This document shows, in pieces, positions 18,751 to 28,940 of a stretch of 29,021 nt of DNA (position 1 is its first letter; every line of letters begins with the position of its first letter). The notes beneath the pieces are model-generated. The model was not told the DNA's origin, did not search any database, and was given only the letters and a program-made list of their open reading frames with translations. The stretch spans positions 1 to 29,021 of the forward strand of contig JADRCO010000644.1 of the NCBI GenBank assembly GCA_021464525.1, given 5' to 3'. Source of the stretch: Rhizophagus sp. LPA8_4_AMF. Taxonomy: Eukaryota > Glomeromycota > Glomeromycetes > Glomerales > Glomeraceae. Both the position numbers and the translations under genes were made by a program.

Positions 18751-19052
18751 TGATTGTACTGTAGTTTAAACTATATAACTCAAAATTTTATTGTGTATAA
18801 TATTTGAATCATAATGTACAAATTTATTTACGTTATTATACATTAATAAGAATGTAAGTTTTAACACATAAATGCGTATTTAGTTATAACTATCACAACA
18901 CTTTGACCATCAAATTTAACATATATTTCGCTAAATTTATAAAACAAACTATTCAAATAAATGCCATTCCACCCATTTAATCGAAAAACAAAATATTATA
19001 TATTCATACACAAGAAAAACAAGAAAAAAAAACTAATACTGACTATAAATTT

Positions 19053-20534
19053 TTAAACTATTAAAGTATAACTCGGGGTTCTTTTTTGGATCCATTCAAA
19101 ATCTTCAAAATCAGTCCCATCAATATCGTATTTTTTAATTATACCATATGCTCTATATCTTCGTAATAATTCTTCTAATCTTTGTTGTGGCTCTTGATGC
19201 TGTTGTTGCCATGGAATTCTAAAACTTATAAATCCCCTTAATCCTGTAACATTGATTTGTAATAACATAGAAGGTCTATCCTTCCAAGTATCAAGAAATG
19301 ATTTTAAAGATTCCAATTTATGTTCCCAAATAAAATATTCAGCAGAAAATTTAAATTTAAACAAACTAATTGGCGAATATTTTGTCAATACATCAAATAA
19401 TTCATTCCATTCAACAGAAAAATCAATAATTTCTAATCCAATTAAATATTGACAACTCTTTAACAAAATTTGAAATTCTGAAATATCACTATTATATAAT
19501 GATAATTTAAGATAATTAAGTTTTGGACAATTCTGATAAATTTTCTGGATAAGTTTTCCATCATCTTCAGTTTGATAAAGAATAATGATTTCAATAAGAT
19601 AACCATTTGTATTTTCAATAATATTTGTTAAAATATTTGATGAAATACTTTGTGCTTTTAAAAATTTTAAATGTGGTAAAGATACTTTTTCTAAATGATT
19701 CTCATTTATCTTAAAAAAACAATCAACAAAATTCATTATTTCTAAACTAACTAAATTTACGAGATATGAAAGGAATTTTGTGACAGGATTCCAATTTATT
19801 TTCAAATGTTGAACAGTATCAGCACATTTGATTAGCAATTCTTCAAGCGTTTGGCGATAAATTTCACTTCCCTTTGTTGATATGAGATTGATTTCTTTCA
19901 GATTTTTTTGGGATTCAACAAATCTAACGATTCCATGATTAATGGTACTATTACACTCAAAAGTCAATTTTTTAATTGACATATTTATCATGGCCAATCT
20001 TTCTAAAATATTGCTATCGATATTATTATCACAATGAAAGTGTTCAAGTTCTGAAAAACAATTTTCAGATCCTGAAATTTGAAAGAAATTCATTTTTGGA
20101 ATAGAAAGAGAAACAAATTTTGTATCATTATCAAGAAATAATTTCAATACTTCATTTCCTACAATATATTTTTTAGACATTTCAATTCTTGTTACATTTT
20201 TACTTATCATATATTTCAAGAAATACAAATTCAAATGTTTCCAAAAACTAATGTAATTAAATAAAGGTTGTTGATATTCTTCCATAAAAAGATCACTTCC
20301 TTGATTTTTCACATTATCTCTTGATTCTTTTGATAAATGTGAAAGTACCACATTAAATAGAATTTTACATGACTCATCGGCTGGTAAAAATTGTTTAGAT
20401 GGGTTCTTCCATAAAATTGGTACTGCCGCTTCACACAAGGTTTTATTAACTAAAAGACATGAAAATAATGATTTGGTATCATCTTGAAATTCTTCTAATA
20501 TTAGTAAAATTATGTCATTACATAGTCGTAACAT
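19053..20534 (-). CDS. F-box/LRR-like protein 3
   Basis: An intronless 493-aa protein. Residues about 2-47 are an F-box: LCNDIILLILEEFQDDTKSL, then FSCLLVNKTLCEAAVPILWK with NP. The next 350 residues hold repeated leucine-rich segments typical of degenerate LRRs: LSIPKMNFFQI, LEHFHCDN, IKKLTFECN, LKEINLIST, LVSLEIMNF, LPHLKFLKA, LNYLKLSLYN, LIGLEIIDF. These probably form a solenoid for substrate binding. The C-terminus has a Gln-rich stretch (WQQQHQEPQQRLEELLRRY) and ends with an acidic segment (DIDGTDFEDFEW). This protein is only distantly related to F-box proteins 1 and 2. By family it should be an SCF adaptor; the target is unknown. The frame is whole, and the ATG starts directly at the F-box. 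Confidence 0.9.
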   Translation of the reverse strand: MLRLCNDIILLILEEFQDDTKSLFSCLLVNKTLCEAAVPILWKNPSKQFLPADESCKILFNVVLSHLSKESRDNVKNQGSDLFMEEYQQPLFNYISFWKHLNLYFLKYMISKNVTRIEMSKKYIVGNEVLKLFLDNDTKFVSLSIPKMNFFQISGSENCFSELEHFHCDNNIDSNILERLAMINMSIKKLTFECNSTINHGIVRFVESQKNLKEINLISTKGSEIYRQTLEELLIKCADTVQHLKINWNPVTKFLSYLVNLVSLEIMNFVDCFFKINENHLEKVSLPHLKFLKAQSISSNILTNIIENTNGYLIEIIILYQTEDDGKLIQKIYQNCPKLNYLKLSLYNSDISEFQILLKSCQYLIGLEIIDFSVEWNELFDVLTKYSPISLFKFKFSAEYFIWEHKLESLKSFLDTWKDRPSMLLQINVTGLRGFISFRIPWQQQHQEPQQRLEELLRRYRAYGIIKKYDIDGTDFEDFEWIQKRTPSYTLIV

Positions 20535-22424
20535 TTTTTACTGACTTTTTTTCTAAAGGGAAATAAAAATTGGTTTTTGTAACCTTTATTTGTACTGTAG
20601 GACGACGGTTGGCGTAAATTGTGTAACTAAACAAATATAAAGATCAGTCTTTAATTTTGACATATTAGTCAAGCTCGGATAAAAGATATTTTTTTGACGA
20701 TCATTTTTAAAATTATTTTTAAAGTTTCTAAATTGTGATTTACATAGCAAATTTTTGTATTGTTGACCGGATTTCAAATTATGGTTTCCATATGCTTTAT
20801 TTAGAGCTTATTATGTAATTCTTACCTTTTATAAGAACGTTTTTCAAATAATTAGTGACTGTTCAATCTTTATCTTAATTTATCTTTTCCTCAAAAAAAT
20901 TACAGTATATGATATACTCATGAATTTGATCACGTGATATTATTCGAAATTTATTTTTTTCAAAAGTACTAAAAATTTTGCAAAATCTCAAATTCCAAAT
21001 CTCCAGATCAATGGAATACTCCATTTGAAAATGAAATATGCACATAATCAACTTTAATTACGTTTCTTAAAATTAAAATTTATTATATCTATTACATCTG
21101 TAATTACGATTACATTTCAAAAAAAAAAAAGGATGTACAGTACGTCTCTTAATTGTTTTGGAACATTATTATACCTAATGATGAAATTTTTCAATGTCAA
21201 ATAATTAAATAAAAAGAGAATATATTTTTTGTTAGTTGTATATATTTTTATTTATATATTCTGTGCGGAAAAAGTTAATAGGAATGTTAAAAGTGTTTAA
21301 TTAAATACATACCGTACGCAAAATTCAAATTTTTAAATATCAATCTATGCCTAATATAATAATATTATAGTGAAAAATGTCGTATAATCTATAAATGTAA
21401 ATACTTTAAATAAAAATTGAGTATAAATTGTCAAACATATTCAGAAAGTATTAAATATGTAACTACCATATAAAACAGTAATATGGTATAGGTAAACTAA
21501 AGTAAAATTATTTGTTTACATTCATTTTAAAATTATGATATTTTTATTCGTTTTTCTTTATAAGATTAAATGCTCAGAAATGTCTTCATGTTGTTCTTAC
21601 CTAAAAAATTCCATTTATTTGATTCTCTATTCAGGGTGAAAGATCTAACCCAGGAATAAATGAAATTTCATTGCTTGCACTTTCACTTAATGCTTAAGTT
21701 GAATAAGAAATATGTTAATAAATTTTGGTATTTGTTTTGTTGGAATTTTCAATATAATTAAATATACTTTAACTTGTTATTATCTTTCAAGTTCTCTCTT
21801 TTTTTGTCAACTAATGATACAAGTGCCCAAAATGTTTTAGTTACTATCACCTCAGTATTTATCACATGCCTCCCTCTCATATGAGCGACGATCACTATTA
21901 GTCATACAGTATTAGTCATTTAGTCATGGTTATTTATTATTAATGATTTTTTCGTGTATGCAATAACCTTTTTTTACCCTTTATTGATTTTTATATTACT
22001 CCACTAATTCATCTTGCATACTGTAGATCCTTCATAAGAGTCTGTAATAACCATAATAAAATACGATATAGTACAGTATCCCTAAAATAAATACCCTCTC
22101 TAAAAAAAATACTAACTCCAAAAAAACTTCTCAGTATATAGAAATATAGGTTTTATTGGATGTTGATAGAAGGAAAAGAGTAACATAAAAAATTTATTTT
22201 TTAATAAGTAATAATTAAAAAAAAATCAATTTATTCAGTTTTTTTTAGTTGTTATTTTTTTTTTGTTGCTCTGTGTATGAAAGTAATGGATATTAATATT
22301 GTACTGGTAAGAAAAATCCATTATCATATTTTTTATCAAGTTAGAATTGTCTGATTTTCTTTTATTTACCTATTTAACAGTTACCATATTACCAGTATAG
22401 CACTATTTCATATTAAAAAACTAG
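20535..22424. other. Gene-poor DNA
   Basis: Contains the palindrome ATCACGTGAT at 20929-20938, about 400 nt upstream of F-box gene 3. A loose copy of the BTB 3' flank lies at 21450-21490 ('agtattaaatatgtaact...acagtaatatgg'). Two TACAGTA starts, at about 21135 and 22072, resemble Tc1/mariner-type ends, but no inverted partner was found. The 63-codon minus frame at 20586-20777 looks like chance. Confidence 0.45.
20929..20938. promoter_or_regulatory. ATCACGTGAT palindrome upstream of F-box gene 3
   Basis: A 10-bp perfect palindrome with a CACGTG core, the classic bHLH-factor site. The same 10-mer occurs at 28500-28509 upstream of the Sel1 relic. Function is inferred from motif and position only. 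Confidence 0.3.
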
Positions 22425-22568
22425 ATGACAGATGAAAGCTCTTCTAAATGGAGCATTACTGGTTTTCTAGATGAGTGCAAAGTGGCTCAAGAGACTTTTA
22501 AAAGGGATTTTTTTTATTTTGCAAAGTGGGTAACTCCTAAGCAAAGTAAAGAATGGATTACTCATTGA
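22425..22568 (+). CDS. Small ORF, 47 aa, possible first exon or relic
   Basis: The frame begins MTDESSSKWSITGFLDECKV and ends PKQSKEWITH before TGA. Its composition (W, C, D, E, K spread evenly) is far more protein-like than the flanking AT-rich DNA. Beyond the TGA the same frame continues as VRSTQVCLRRITCLSLF for about 17 more codons before T-rich repeats, so the TGA may be a recent stop (TGG to TGA). I do not recognise the family. It could be an exon of an orphan gene or a fragment of a mobile element. Confidence 0.35.
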   Translation: MTDESSSKWSITGFLDECKVAQETFKRDFFYFAKWVTPKQSKEWITH

Positions 22569-23270
22569 GTCAGGAGTACACAAGTTTGTCTTAGGAGAAT
22601 TACCTGCTTATCTTTATTTTTTTTAATTCTTTTATTTTTTTATTCTTTTATTTTTATTCTTTTATTTCTTTGTTTTTTTTTATTTTTTTTTTTCTTTTAT
22701 TTCTTTATCTTTACATTTTATATTATTTTTCTAATTATTATTAATTAAAAATGCATGTGTCCCACTCCAATATTTGTTTTTTCGATTCTTATAATTTTTT
22801 GGAATCACATATATCTTGTTTACTTTCTATAGTTTAAGATTCATACAAACTTTTGCAAAATCAATCTTTTTTTATTTCTAGAAAGTACCTAATATTTGAA
22901 AAAGTTTTATTATCTTAGATTCAAACATTTATTACCGCCTACATAATAATATATAAAAACATTACCATTATGAAATAATTAGAAATAGAATCAAATAAGG
23001 CAACAGTCAATTTATTTGTTTATTTATGAGAAGTAGTATTAATAATGTAATTATTTATATATTGTCATTAAAATTATATATCATTACATCATTTTAAAAA
23101 TTTTTTTAATATACTTAATTAGTATTATATTATAACAACCAGTAAATGATTGTTTTAAGTATGAATAAGTGTTTATAAATACAAGTTAGATATTAGCTTA
23201 ACTTTCTGAAGCTTCCTGTAAAAATAAAATATTATTAAAAAATGAAATGAAGTGTGTGATTTTATCTTTT
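22569..23270. other. T-rich repeats and plain AT-rich DNA
   Basis: From about 22605 to 22715 there is a pyrimidine-rich microsatellite-like tract built on TTCTTTTATTTTT. The rest holds no recognisable gene. Confidence 0.55.
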
Positions 23271-23927
23271 TTAATATAAATGGTCAATACACTTTTTAAC
23301 TGCAGTTTTGCATTCTGGAACCATTCTTCTACCCACAATCTCAAAATGATTTAGTGCAATAGATTTAGTGTATGTGGTACTTTTATCCCATTCTTCCTTA
23401 TGCGCTATTGCATTTCTTTTTCTCTTATAATGACCAATTATCTTCAAATTATTGTAAGTAAGCCCCAGGTCTTTTGCCACATTGCACACTTTAGTAGTCA
23501 CAATTTGATTTTTATTTTTAAGCAATTCACCAATTTCATTTATTTGAAATTCCTGTGCTAACCCTTTGTTGAATTTTGACAACAAGAGATTATATCATTT
23601 TGAAATAATGGTACACATATCATCTGTGGCATCTCAAACATCTTCATTCTTACAAAGTTTATTGTTGTTATTTTCTGTATAGTGTTAGCAAAAATTAATT
23701 AAACAATAATTAAGATTCATACTGAACTGGGAATTCTTACCTGAGTTATTTCTTTTAATAATAATTAATTTATTAGAATCTTTTGACTCTTCATTCCAGG
23801 ATTCAGCTTTAATTTTATAGAAGGGTGAGGGTGATTTTTCTTAATCAATAAATAGTAACTTTATTGTTTCTTTCAATTTGGTAGTTCTATTCCAGCACTT
23901 ATTGATCCTTTCAATAATTGTCACCAT
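23271..23927 (-). pseudogene. Orphan-family pseudogene, two exons, three stops
   Basis: Exon 1 is 23927-23741 (MVTIIERINKCWNRTTKLKE, then FYKIKAESWNEESKDSNKL). A 66-nt intron follows (GTAAGA donor, TATACAG acceptor). Exon 2 is 23674-23271. The two join in frame and carry about 195 codons with three in-frame stops: TAA after LLFID, TGA after NEDV, and TGA after TIISK. After the last stop, 104 codons are open (SKFNKGLAQEFQINEIGELL, then KRKRNAIAHKEEWD, ending AVKKCIDHLY). No frameshift is needed, so decay seems recent. The 104-codon frame has no ATG of its own. Sequence is hydrophilic, lysine-rich and probably helical; I do not recognise a named domain. A second, worse copy lies at 24485-24590. 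Confidence 0.65.
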
Positions 23928-24484
23928 AATTGATAATTTATAATTTTATTAAATTTTAAATTTTAAAATAGATATAATAATTATTGCAAAATATTTTTTA
24001 AAAAAAGGTTGAACCATTTTTTTTTGTTGATTAATTTTAATAAACAATATCATCCTTTAAAGTAAATAAATCAGAAAAAATTATTTAAAAATCATTTTTT
24101 ATTTTTATCATTAAAATCATTTTTGGCCAAGGTTATCCAAATTTAGACAAAATTTTTTTCTTTATATTTATTATGACTTATTATGACGTTTAATATATAA
24201 TTTTAAAATTATTATTTTTTGATATTAGATATCAATAAGAAATTTTTAATTTCCTTTAATCATGGTAATAATATTAAAATATAAACTATTCATCACTTTA
24301 ATTTAAAAAGGCTATCTTTATCTTTCTGTTTGTTGTTGCTAATTTTTAAGATACCATATAGTATTTCTTTTGTCTTTGAATAATTTCCTGATAGCATCAT
24401 TTACGTACAGTAGTCACAGTTATGATGTGGAATACAATGAGCGAATTTCATCTCTGCGATTATTTTGGAGTCCATCAGATACTT
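23928..24484. other. AT-rich spacer, nothing recognised
   Basis: Very AT-rich DNA with no frame of interest. The right end (from about 24400) may contain more of the decayed orphan copy. Confidence 0.5.
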
Positions 24485-24590
24485 ATTGGTTCTTTTCTTC
24501 CAAACCTTTATTATATTTCATAAATAGATGATCATACTACTCTAAAATTATTGTGCAGACATTGTCCATTATCTTCATTTTTGCATAGCT
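24485..24590 (-). pseudogene. Second decayed copy of the orphan family
   Basis: The minus strand reads KLCKNED, then in another frame DNVCTIILE-stop-YDHLFMKYNKGLEEKNQ. This parallels the neighbouring pseudogene (KLCKNEDV, DDMCTIISK-stop-YNLLLSKFNKGL). Both copies have a stop at the same place, but with different codons (TAG here, TGA there), as expected if each lost an ancestral TGG. The copy cannot be followed with confidence beyond about 105 nt. Confidence 0.5.
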
Positions 24591-24850
24591 TCTCAAAGTA
24601 CCTAATTTATAGCTGAAACGTAGAAACAAATGAAATAACTTGTTTGTACTTGTAATACTCTTCTCATCAGTAGTCACTATGCATAAATAAATTTTGCACG
24701 TGATTCTAATCAATTTGCTTTCAAATAATAAAGAATTTATTATATTTAAATTTATTCAAATTTTATATAGATAAAAAATTATTTTGCAATAACTAATACT
24801 TATTATATGTATCATTATTTGTTCTTCATAAATTATTAACAAATGGTAAA

Positions 24851-25812
24851 TTAGTCACTCGATTCACTTGATACTAGTATTGAGATTTAATTTACAGAGT
24901 TGTGAAAAGAATATTATGAGTTAGAAGCAATAAAACAAAAATTTGTTTTTAATTCAAGAAGTATAAAAATAAAATATCATACCTTCATAATGATCTTCCA
25001 AAGCTTTATATTTTGCTTCAATTTCCTCAACAAACTTTGGATCAGATCTACAAATTGCTTCCCATATAATTTCATCTTGACTTTTACCATAATCACTTTT
25101 TTTATTATATTTTTCAAGAAAATTTTTATAATCTTCATCTTCGGAAGTATCAACTTGATTATTTGACAAAGAAAGAAATAAAACATAACTTGATATTTTA
25201 ATTATAATATATAATACAATAAATTATGAAGTAGAAAGTACCTTCTTCATTTTTTGTTATATCTATTGCACCTGTATAATCCATAACTCTATCATTATGA
25301 CGATAAATTAAATGATGATATAGTTTCTTGGAGGTTCGATATCGATGCAAATTATTACAGATTGGGCACTAAACACGAAAGAAATAAGTTCAACATGAGT
25401 AATTCAGGCAAAAAAGGGTTTAAGCTTACCTTTAATGGCTTCTGTTTAGTGTGTTCCCACAAATGCACTGCAAGAATGTAATAATAGATTATTATAATTG
25501 TAATATCAGAAATACTTGGGAAATTTTTTTTTATACTTGTTAACTCTTCAGTATTATTCAGGTGCTTTTTACAATCTTCCCAGGGACATGGATAAATTAG
25601 TTTATTTCGAATAAAGATTCTGTCATAAAAAGAGACCTTAGAGAAAATTAAAGGATCAAAAGGACTCCTCAGATAAGAACTAAAACTTACGCTAAATCAG
25701 TTGTCATTATGTGATCATAAACATGATTTTCAAAATTGTCCTGGTCATCAAAGTATAGTGGTTCAGAATGAGCATTAGCCCATTTGCAGACAAGTGGTGC
25801 ACATTTAGACAT
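24851..25812 (-). CDS. Small C2H2 zinc-finger protein, 187 aa, six exons
   Basis: Exons: 25812-25691, 25619-25537, 25467-25430, 25368-25242, 25153-24983 and a proposed last exon 24873-24851. Introns are 71, 69, 61, 88 and 109 nt, all GT-AG. The join is 564 nt, in frame. Fingers: residues 4-34 (CAPLVC, then ENHVYDH), about 52-74 (CPWEDC, then MHLWEH) and about 81-105 (CPIC, then YHHLIYRH). The linker HTKQKPLKC between fingers 2 and 3 resembles the TGEKP-type linker of DNA-binding proteins. The tail is acidic (DTSEDEDYKNFLEKY, FVEEIEAKYKALEDH) and may be an activation or interaction surface. It could be a small nuclear transcription factor, but RNA binding is also possible. The last exon is the weak point: without it, read-through ends at 24954 after MIFYFYTS. 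Two frames overlap at exon 5; the acidic one fits the splice phase. Confidence 0.72.
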
Positions 25813-27100
25813 AACGAAATTTATTTGTTAAGAAAGAAAATTTTGCAAAAAAAGAAATCTACAGAAAGAAATAGAACCATTTATATACAAAATAAACATG
25901 TAGGGGTAGGACCAACTATTGCGTCATAGAAAAAATCATGTGACTTCGATCGTCACGGTTTTCAGAACCGTTAGTCGACTTTATTCCTGGTTTATAGTAT
26001 AACAATAAACAGCATACCGAGACATATACTATACTGCTTACGATAAACATAGCAAATGAGTTCACAGTATCTTTACGTGTTACTGTGCCATATAATCGTC
26101 AACATTTTCAATATTTCCGAAAAAAAATTCTATTGGCAGTATCCTTAACCCATAAAATTAATCTCCGAAAAATAGTTGATCACAAAGAATGTCTCTAACA
26201 AGAAAGCACCACAGAAATAGAGTGGTAATATATATTAAATTACTCGAAAGGGATTCTAATGTAGTCGTTGGCAATAAGTTATCCGAATGAAGTACCTGGA
26301 GCGCATTGCTTCGCAATGTATATAGAGAAATTATTTACTAATACTTACATGTTTGATATTTTGGACCGCTCTTTCGGATTAGGGTTTACAGACATCATCG
26401 TTACCACCTCAGAAAATTTTAACTGTCAACGTTGCATTAGAATTTATTGAATGAAAACCGTAAACTATATTAAGTGTTACTTCGTTGATGAAAAATGGAT
26501 TCCGCCGATTCTCAACGCTTTGTGCAGATTTTTTATGATATTGTACTATCAGGAATTACGTTCTTAAGACCTCCTTATTTTTTGTGGACATTTTGCGTCT
26601 TACTACTCAACCACGCTTTTTATTCATTACTATATAATATTAATAAAGGGTCGTATACAGAACAGAGTATAACATGCTAATCTCTACATACGAATTCTTT
26701 CCCTCCAGACTAATCTTGGATTCTAAATTGGTTAGCGTATTTCTCTTAACTATTGACTACTTAAGACAATCAATTTGTTAGCGAAAAGTGATTAAAAATA
26801 GTACCAAATAATTATAACTTATGTATACCTACAGTATCTTGTGAAAATCTTTTTACTCGAAACAATGCTTTCAAATGCAATAGTCAATCGAAGACTAATC
26901 AACTTAAACACGACATGATTATATTGTTGTTAGATTTTTGAGAATTTCCTTTCCGAATCCCCTATTTTGTAATCGTCATTTGTCGACATATTAGTATCGC
27001 ACTTCTTCCTTTATCAATAAAAATGGTATGGTACGATCATTCTCTTTTAAATATCAGTTGGTAAAATAATTCTTTATAAATAAGCATAAACTAAGTAAAT
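25813..27100. other. Less AT-rich intergenic DNA, no recognised gene
   Basis: From about 25900 to 27060 the base composition is less AT-rich, with more CG-containing words than in the neighbouring spacers (for example TCGACTTTATTCC, CGAATTCTTTCCC). Two open frames of 60 and 61 codons lie on the plus strand (26268-26450 and 26495-26680). Neither has family features, and the first lacks an ATG at its start. A small stem (CATTGC-TTC-GCAATG) lies at about 26306. The area may be an old insertion, but I could not identify ends. Confidence 0.45.
25880..25887 (-). promoter_or_regulatory. TATA box of zinc-finger gene
   Basis: On the minus strand this reads TATATAAA, 68 nt before the start codon at 25812. 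The perfect consensus and good spacing make it a likely core promoter element. Confidence 0.5.
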
Positions 27101-27317
27101 TTAAATATCAATGAGATATTTTTGGAGCTTAGTTCTATTTTCTTGTTCCATTTTCTTCCTGTAACCTTCCATATTCTTTAATCGCCTTTTCATCTGCTTT
27201 AACAGAAATTGAATCAAAGTACGTGATATCCAGATTTGCCATGTGTTGCTCTGCTCATGGTATGGTAACATTCTAAATGCATCCATATATTCTGCGCCAG
27301 ATCTTTGATCATGTTTC
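27101..27317 (-). other. Candidate exon or relic, family unknown
   Basis: After a splice-acceptor-like TTTCATAG, an open frame reads KHDQRSGAEYMDAFRML, then NTWQIWISRTLIQ, and ends QKYLIDI. In its second half an overlapping frame, HMANLDITYFDSISVKADEK, looks at least as protein-like. I cannot tell which is real, nor name a family. It may be a terminal exon whose partner lies upstream, or a decayed sequence. Confidence 0.3.
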
Positions 27318-27689
27318 TATGAAACAAAAAATTCTCATAGTAGTTACCATTTTTTTTTTATTAAAAAATTCTTTTGCTAAAGATTTTCTTTTATTTGAAA
27401 TAAAATGTTAACAGAAATTTTTTCCTTTTAAAAGTTTATTTATAATTTAGCTCAGATCAAAATTTTATTATTATCTTCATTTTTAGACTAGCCAATTATC
27501 ATGGGATAAAAATTTTTTTTAAGAATAATCATATTTTCAATTGAAATTTTCTTTTATTTTTTTTTTAAAAAAATGAGAATTATCTTTTGCAATTGTTTTT
27601 ATTAGTAACTGTATTATTAATAAAAAAAAAACTTTGAATTTTGACCAACAACAAATTTGATTTACGAAAGAGGAAAAAATCCCATATTG
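27318..27689. other. AT-rich spacer, nothing recognised
   Basis: Very AT-rich. The 62-codon minus frame at 27537-27725 overlaps the Sel1 relic in a different frame and is not a gene. Confidence 0.5.
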
Positions 27690-28401
27690 TAAACTTGTGA
27701 TATCCCTTAACCATACGTATAACAATATCCTAAACTATATTTTCCCTTTGCACTTCCTGATTCAGCAGATTTTAAATAATATCTAAATGCTTTTTTATAA
27801 TCTTGTGTTATTCCAAATCATTATAATAACAATGACACAAATTATACTGACCTTCAGCAGAACCATTTTTGGCTGATTTATAATACCATTCAAATGCTTT
27901 AAAGTAATCATGTTATATCTCTTTACCATATTGATAACAGCATCCTAAATTATATTGACCAATTGGATCACTCTTTTAGAAAATTTTAAACATTTAATTA
28001 TAGTTTCCCTTGCTGTACTAAAATTTATCGTATTCAAAAAAATATCTTTATAATAAATAAATTGTAACAAATACTTTCCAATAGTAATATTAATATTTTG
28101 TAATATATCAAATTCATTATCAATATGTGTATAATTTTGTTTTAAAAATTTTTCATTATTAATAGCAATTAAATATAATTCTAATGATTTATCTTTATTA
28201 ATATCACAACCAATACAATATTGATAAAAAAATCAAATTATACTAGAAAACACAAAATTCATTTTCTTTAAAATTTTTCATTAATTCTAAAATATTTCAA
28301 CATTATTATCATTATTATTTATCCGCTCGATTAAAGTATTTTCGAATTTATTAAAATCATTTATATCAATAATTTTTTGATAAAAATTTTTTTAAAGACA
28401 T
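27690..28401 (-). pseudogene. Sel1-like repeat protein, decayed
   Basis: From an ATG at 28401 the minus strand shows, across changing frames: IIDINDFNKFENTLIERINN; then CIGCDINKDKSLELYLIAIN and ITIGKYLLQFIYYKD. It ends with Sel1-like repeats: GQYNLGCCYQYG, FKAFEWYYKSAKNGSAEGQY, YKKAFRYYLKSAESGSA and GYCYTYG. The A.G...A...L...Y..G pattern with A-F-Y-KSA is diagnostic of Sel1-like repeats, which are helix-turn-helix scaffolds for protein complexes. In this fungal lineage such repeats often follow a kinase domain, but no kinase motif is seen here. Several stops and frame changes interrupt the copy, so it is not expected to make the full protein. Confidence 0.72.
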
Positions 28402-28940
28402 TGTGACAAAATTGAAATTATGTTTAAGTAAATGTGAGGTTTACTAACCAAATTAAGTCAACAATTGGTTTTTTCCTGCAACTCTCATGATATTGTAATA
28501 TCACGTGATTTGTTGACGTTTTCTGAGCCATTATTATTTTAAAATTATATTATTATACAAAAAAAAAAAAATTTCTATAATAAAAATTAGATAAGTAACT
28601 TATTAATTTAAATATGTTAGAATAGTAAGAAAAAAATTATGATGATGTTTTTTAATTTAAATAATATCAATTAGTTTAGCAAAACTCATAAAACGACTAT
28701 AGAACAAACCTTTTAAGGAATCAAACGTCAAGCTAATTAAGTATTTATTCAAACTAAATTGGTAGATATTTTTATATTTGCAGATCTTTAAACAAAACCC
28801 AAAAACCTTGTAGATAAGATAAAGACTTCCAGTGTACCGTTATCATATATAAAGCCGAATTGCTTTTATATTTTATGCATTCAAATGATATAGTGTAAAT
28901 CGGAATTATAATTTAACCGTTTGAAATACAAAGTATTAAA
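28402..28940. promoter_or_regulatory. Intergenic region upstream of right-edge gene
   Basis: Holds the ATCACGTGAT palindrome (28500-28509) about 100 nt upstream of the Sel1 relic start, a run of A near 28560, and at the right end the probable promoter of a plus-strand gene. No ORF. Confidence 0.45.
28846..28853 (+). promoter_or_regulatory. TATA box of right-edge gene
   Basis: TATATAAA lies 88 nt before an ATG at 28941 that sits directly on a GTAAGT donor. The pairing of a perfect TATA box and a splice-coupled ATG supports a real promoter. Confidence 0.5.

Larger units (their letters stand above)
17230..19052. other. Gene-poor DNA with relics
   Basis: The first 350 nt are the upstream flank of BTB gene 2, alignable with 7106-7440. 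At 17580-17670 there is a looser match to the BTB 3' flank ('agttattTG..AAACAGT.tct'). At 18220-18470 the DNA is less AT-rich and repeats the phrase GACCGAAAAA; this may be a transposon relic, but I could not assign a family. No ORF of note. Confidence 0.5.

Noticed and set aside
21130-22100. Tc1/mariner-like ends starting TACAGTA at about 21135 and 22072
   Set aside because: Both point the same way, no inverted partners were found and there is no transposase between them.
24977-25186. 69-codon frame overlapping exon 5 of the zinc-finger gene
   Set aside because: It is a basic, K/I-rich shadow; the acidic frame fits the splice phases on both sides.
26300-26322. Small stem CATTGC-TTC-GCAATG
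   Set aside because: Six base pairs with a three-base loop is expected by chance at this scale.
26268-26680. Two plus-strand frames of 60-61 codons
   Set aside because: The first lacks an ATG start and neither has motifs, splice support or promoter features.
27537-27725. 62-codon minus frame
   Set aside because: It starts in the Sel1 relic in the wrong frame and continues into AT-rich spacer.
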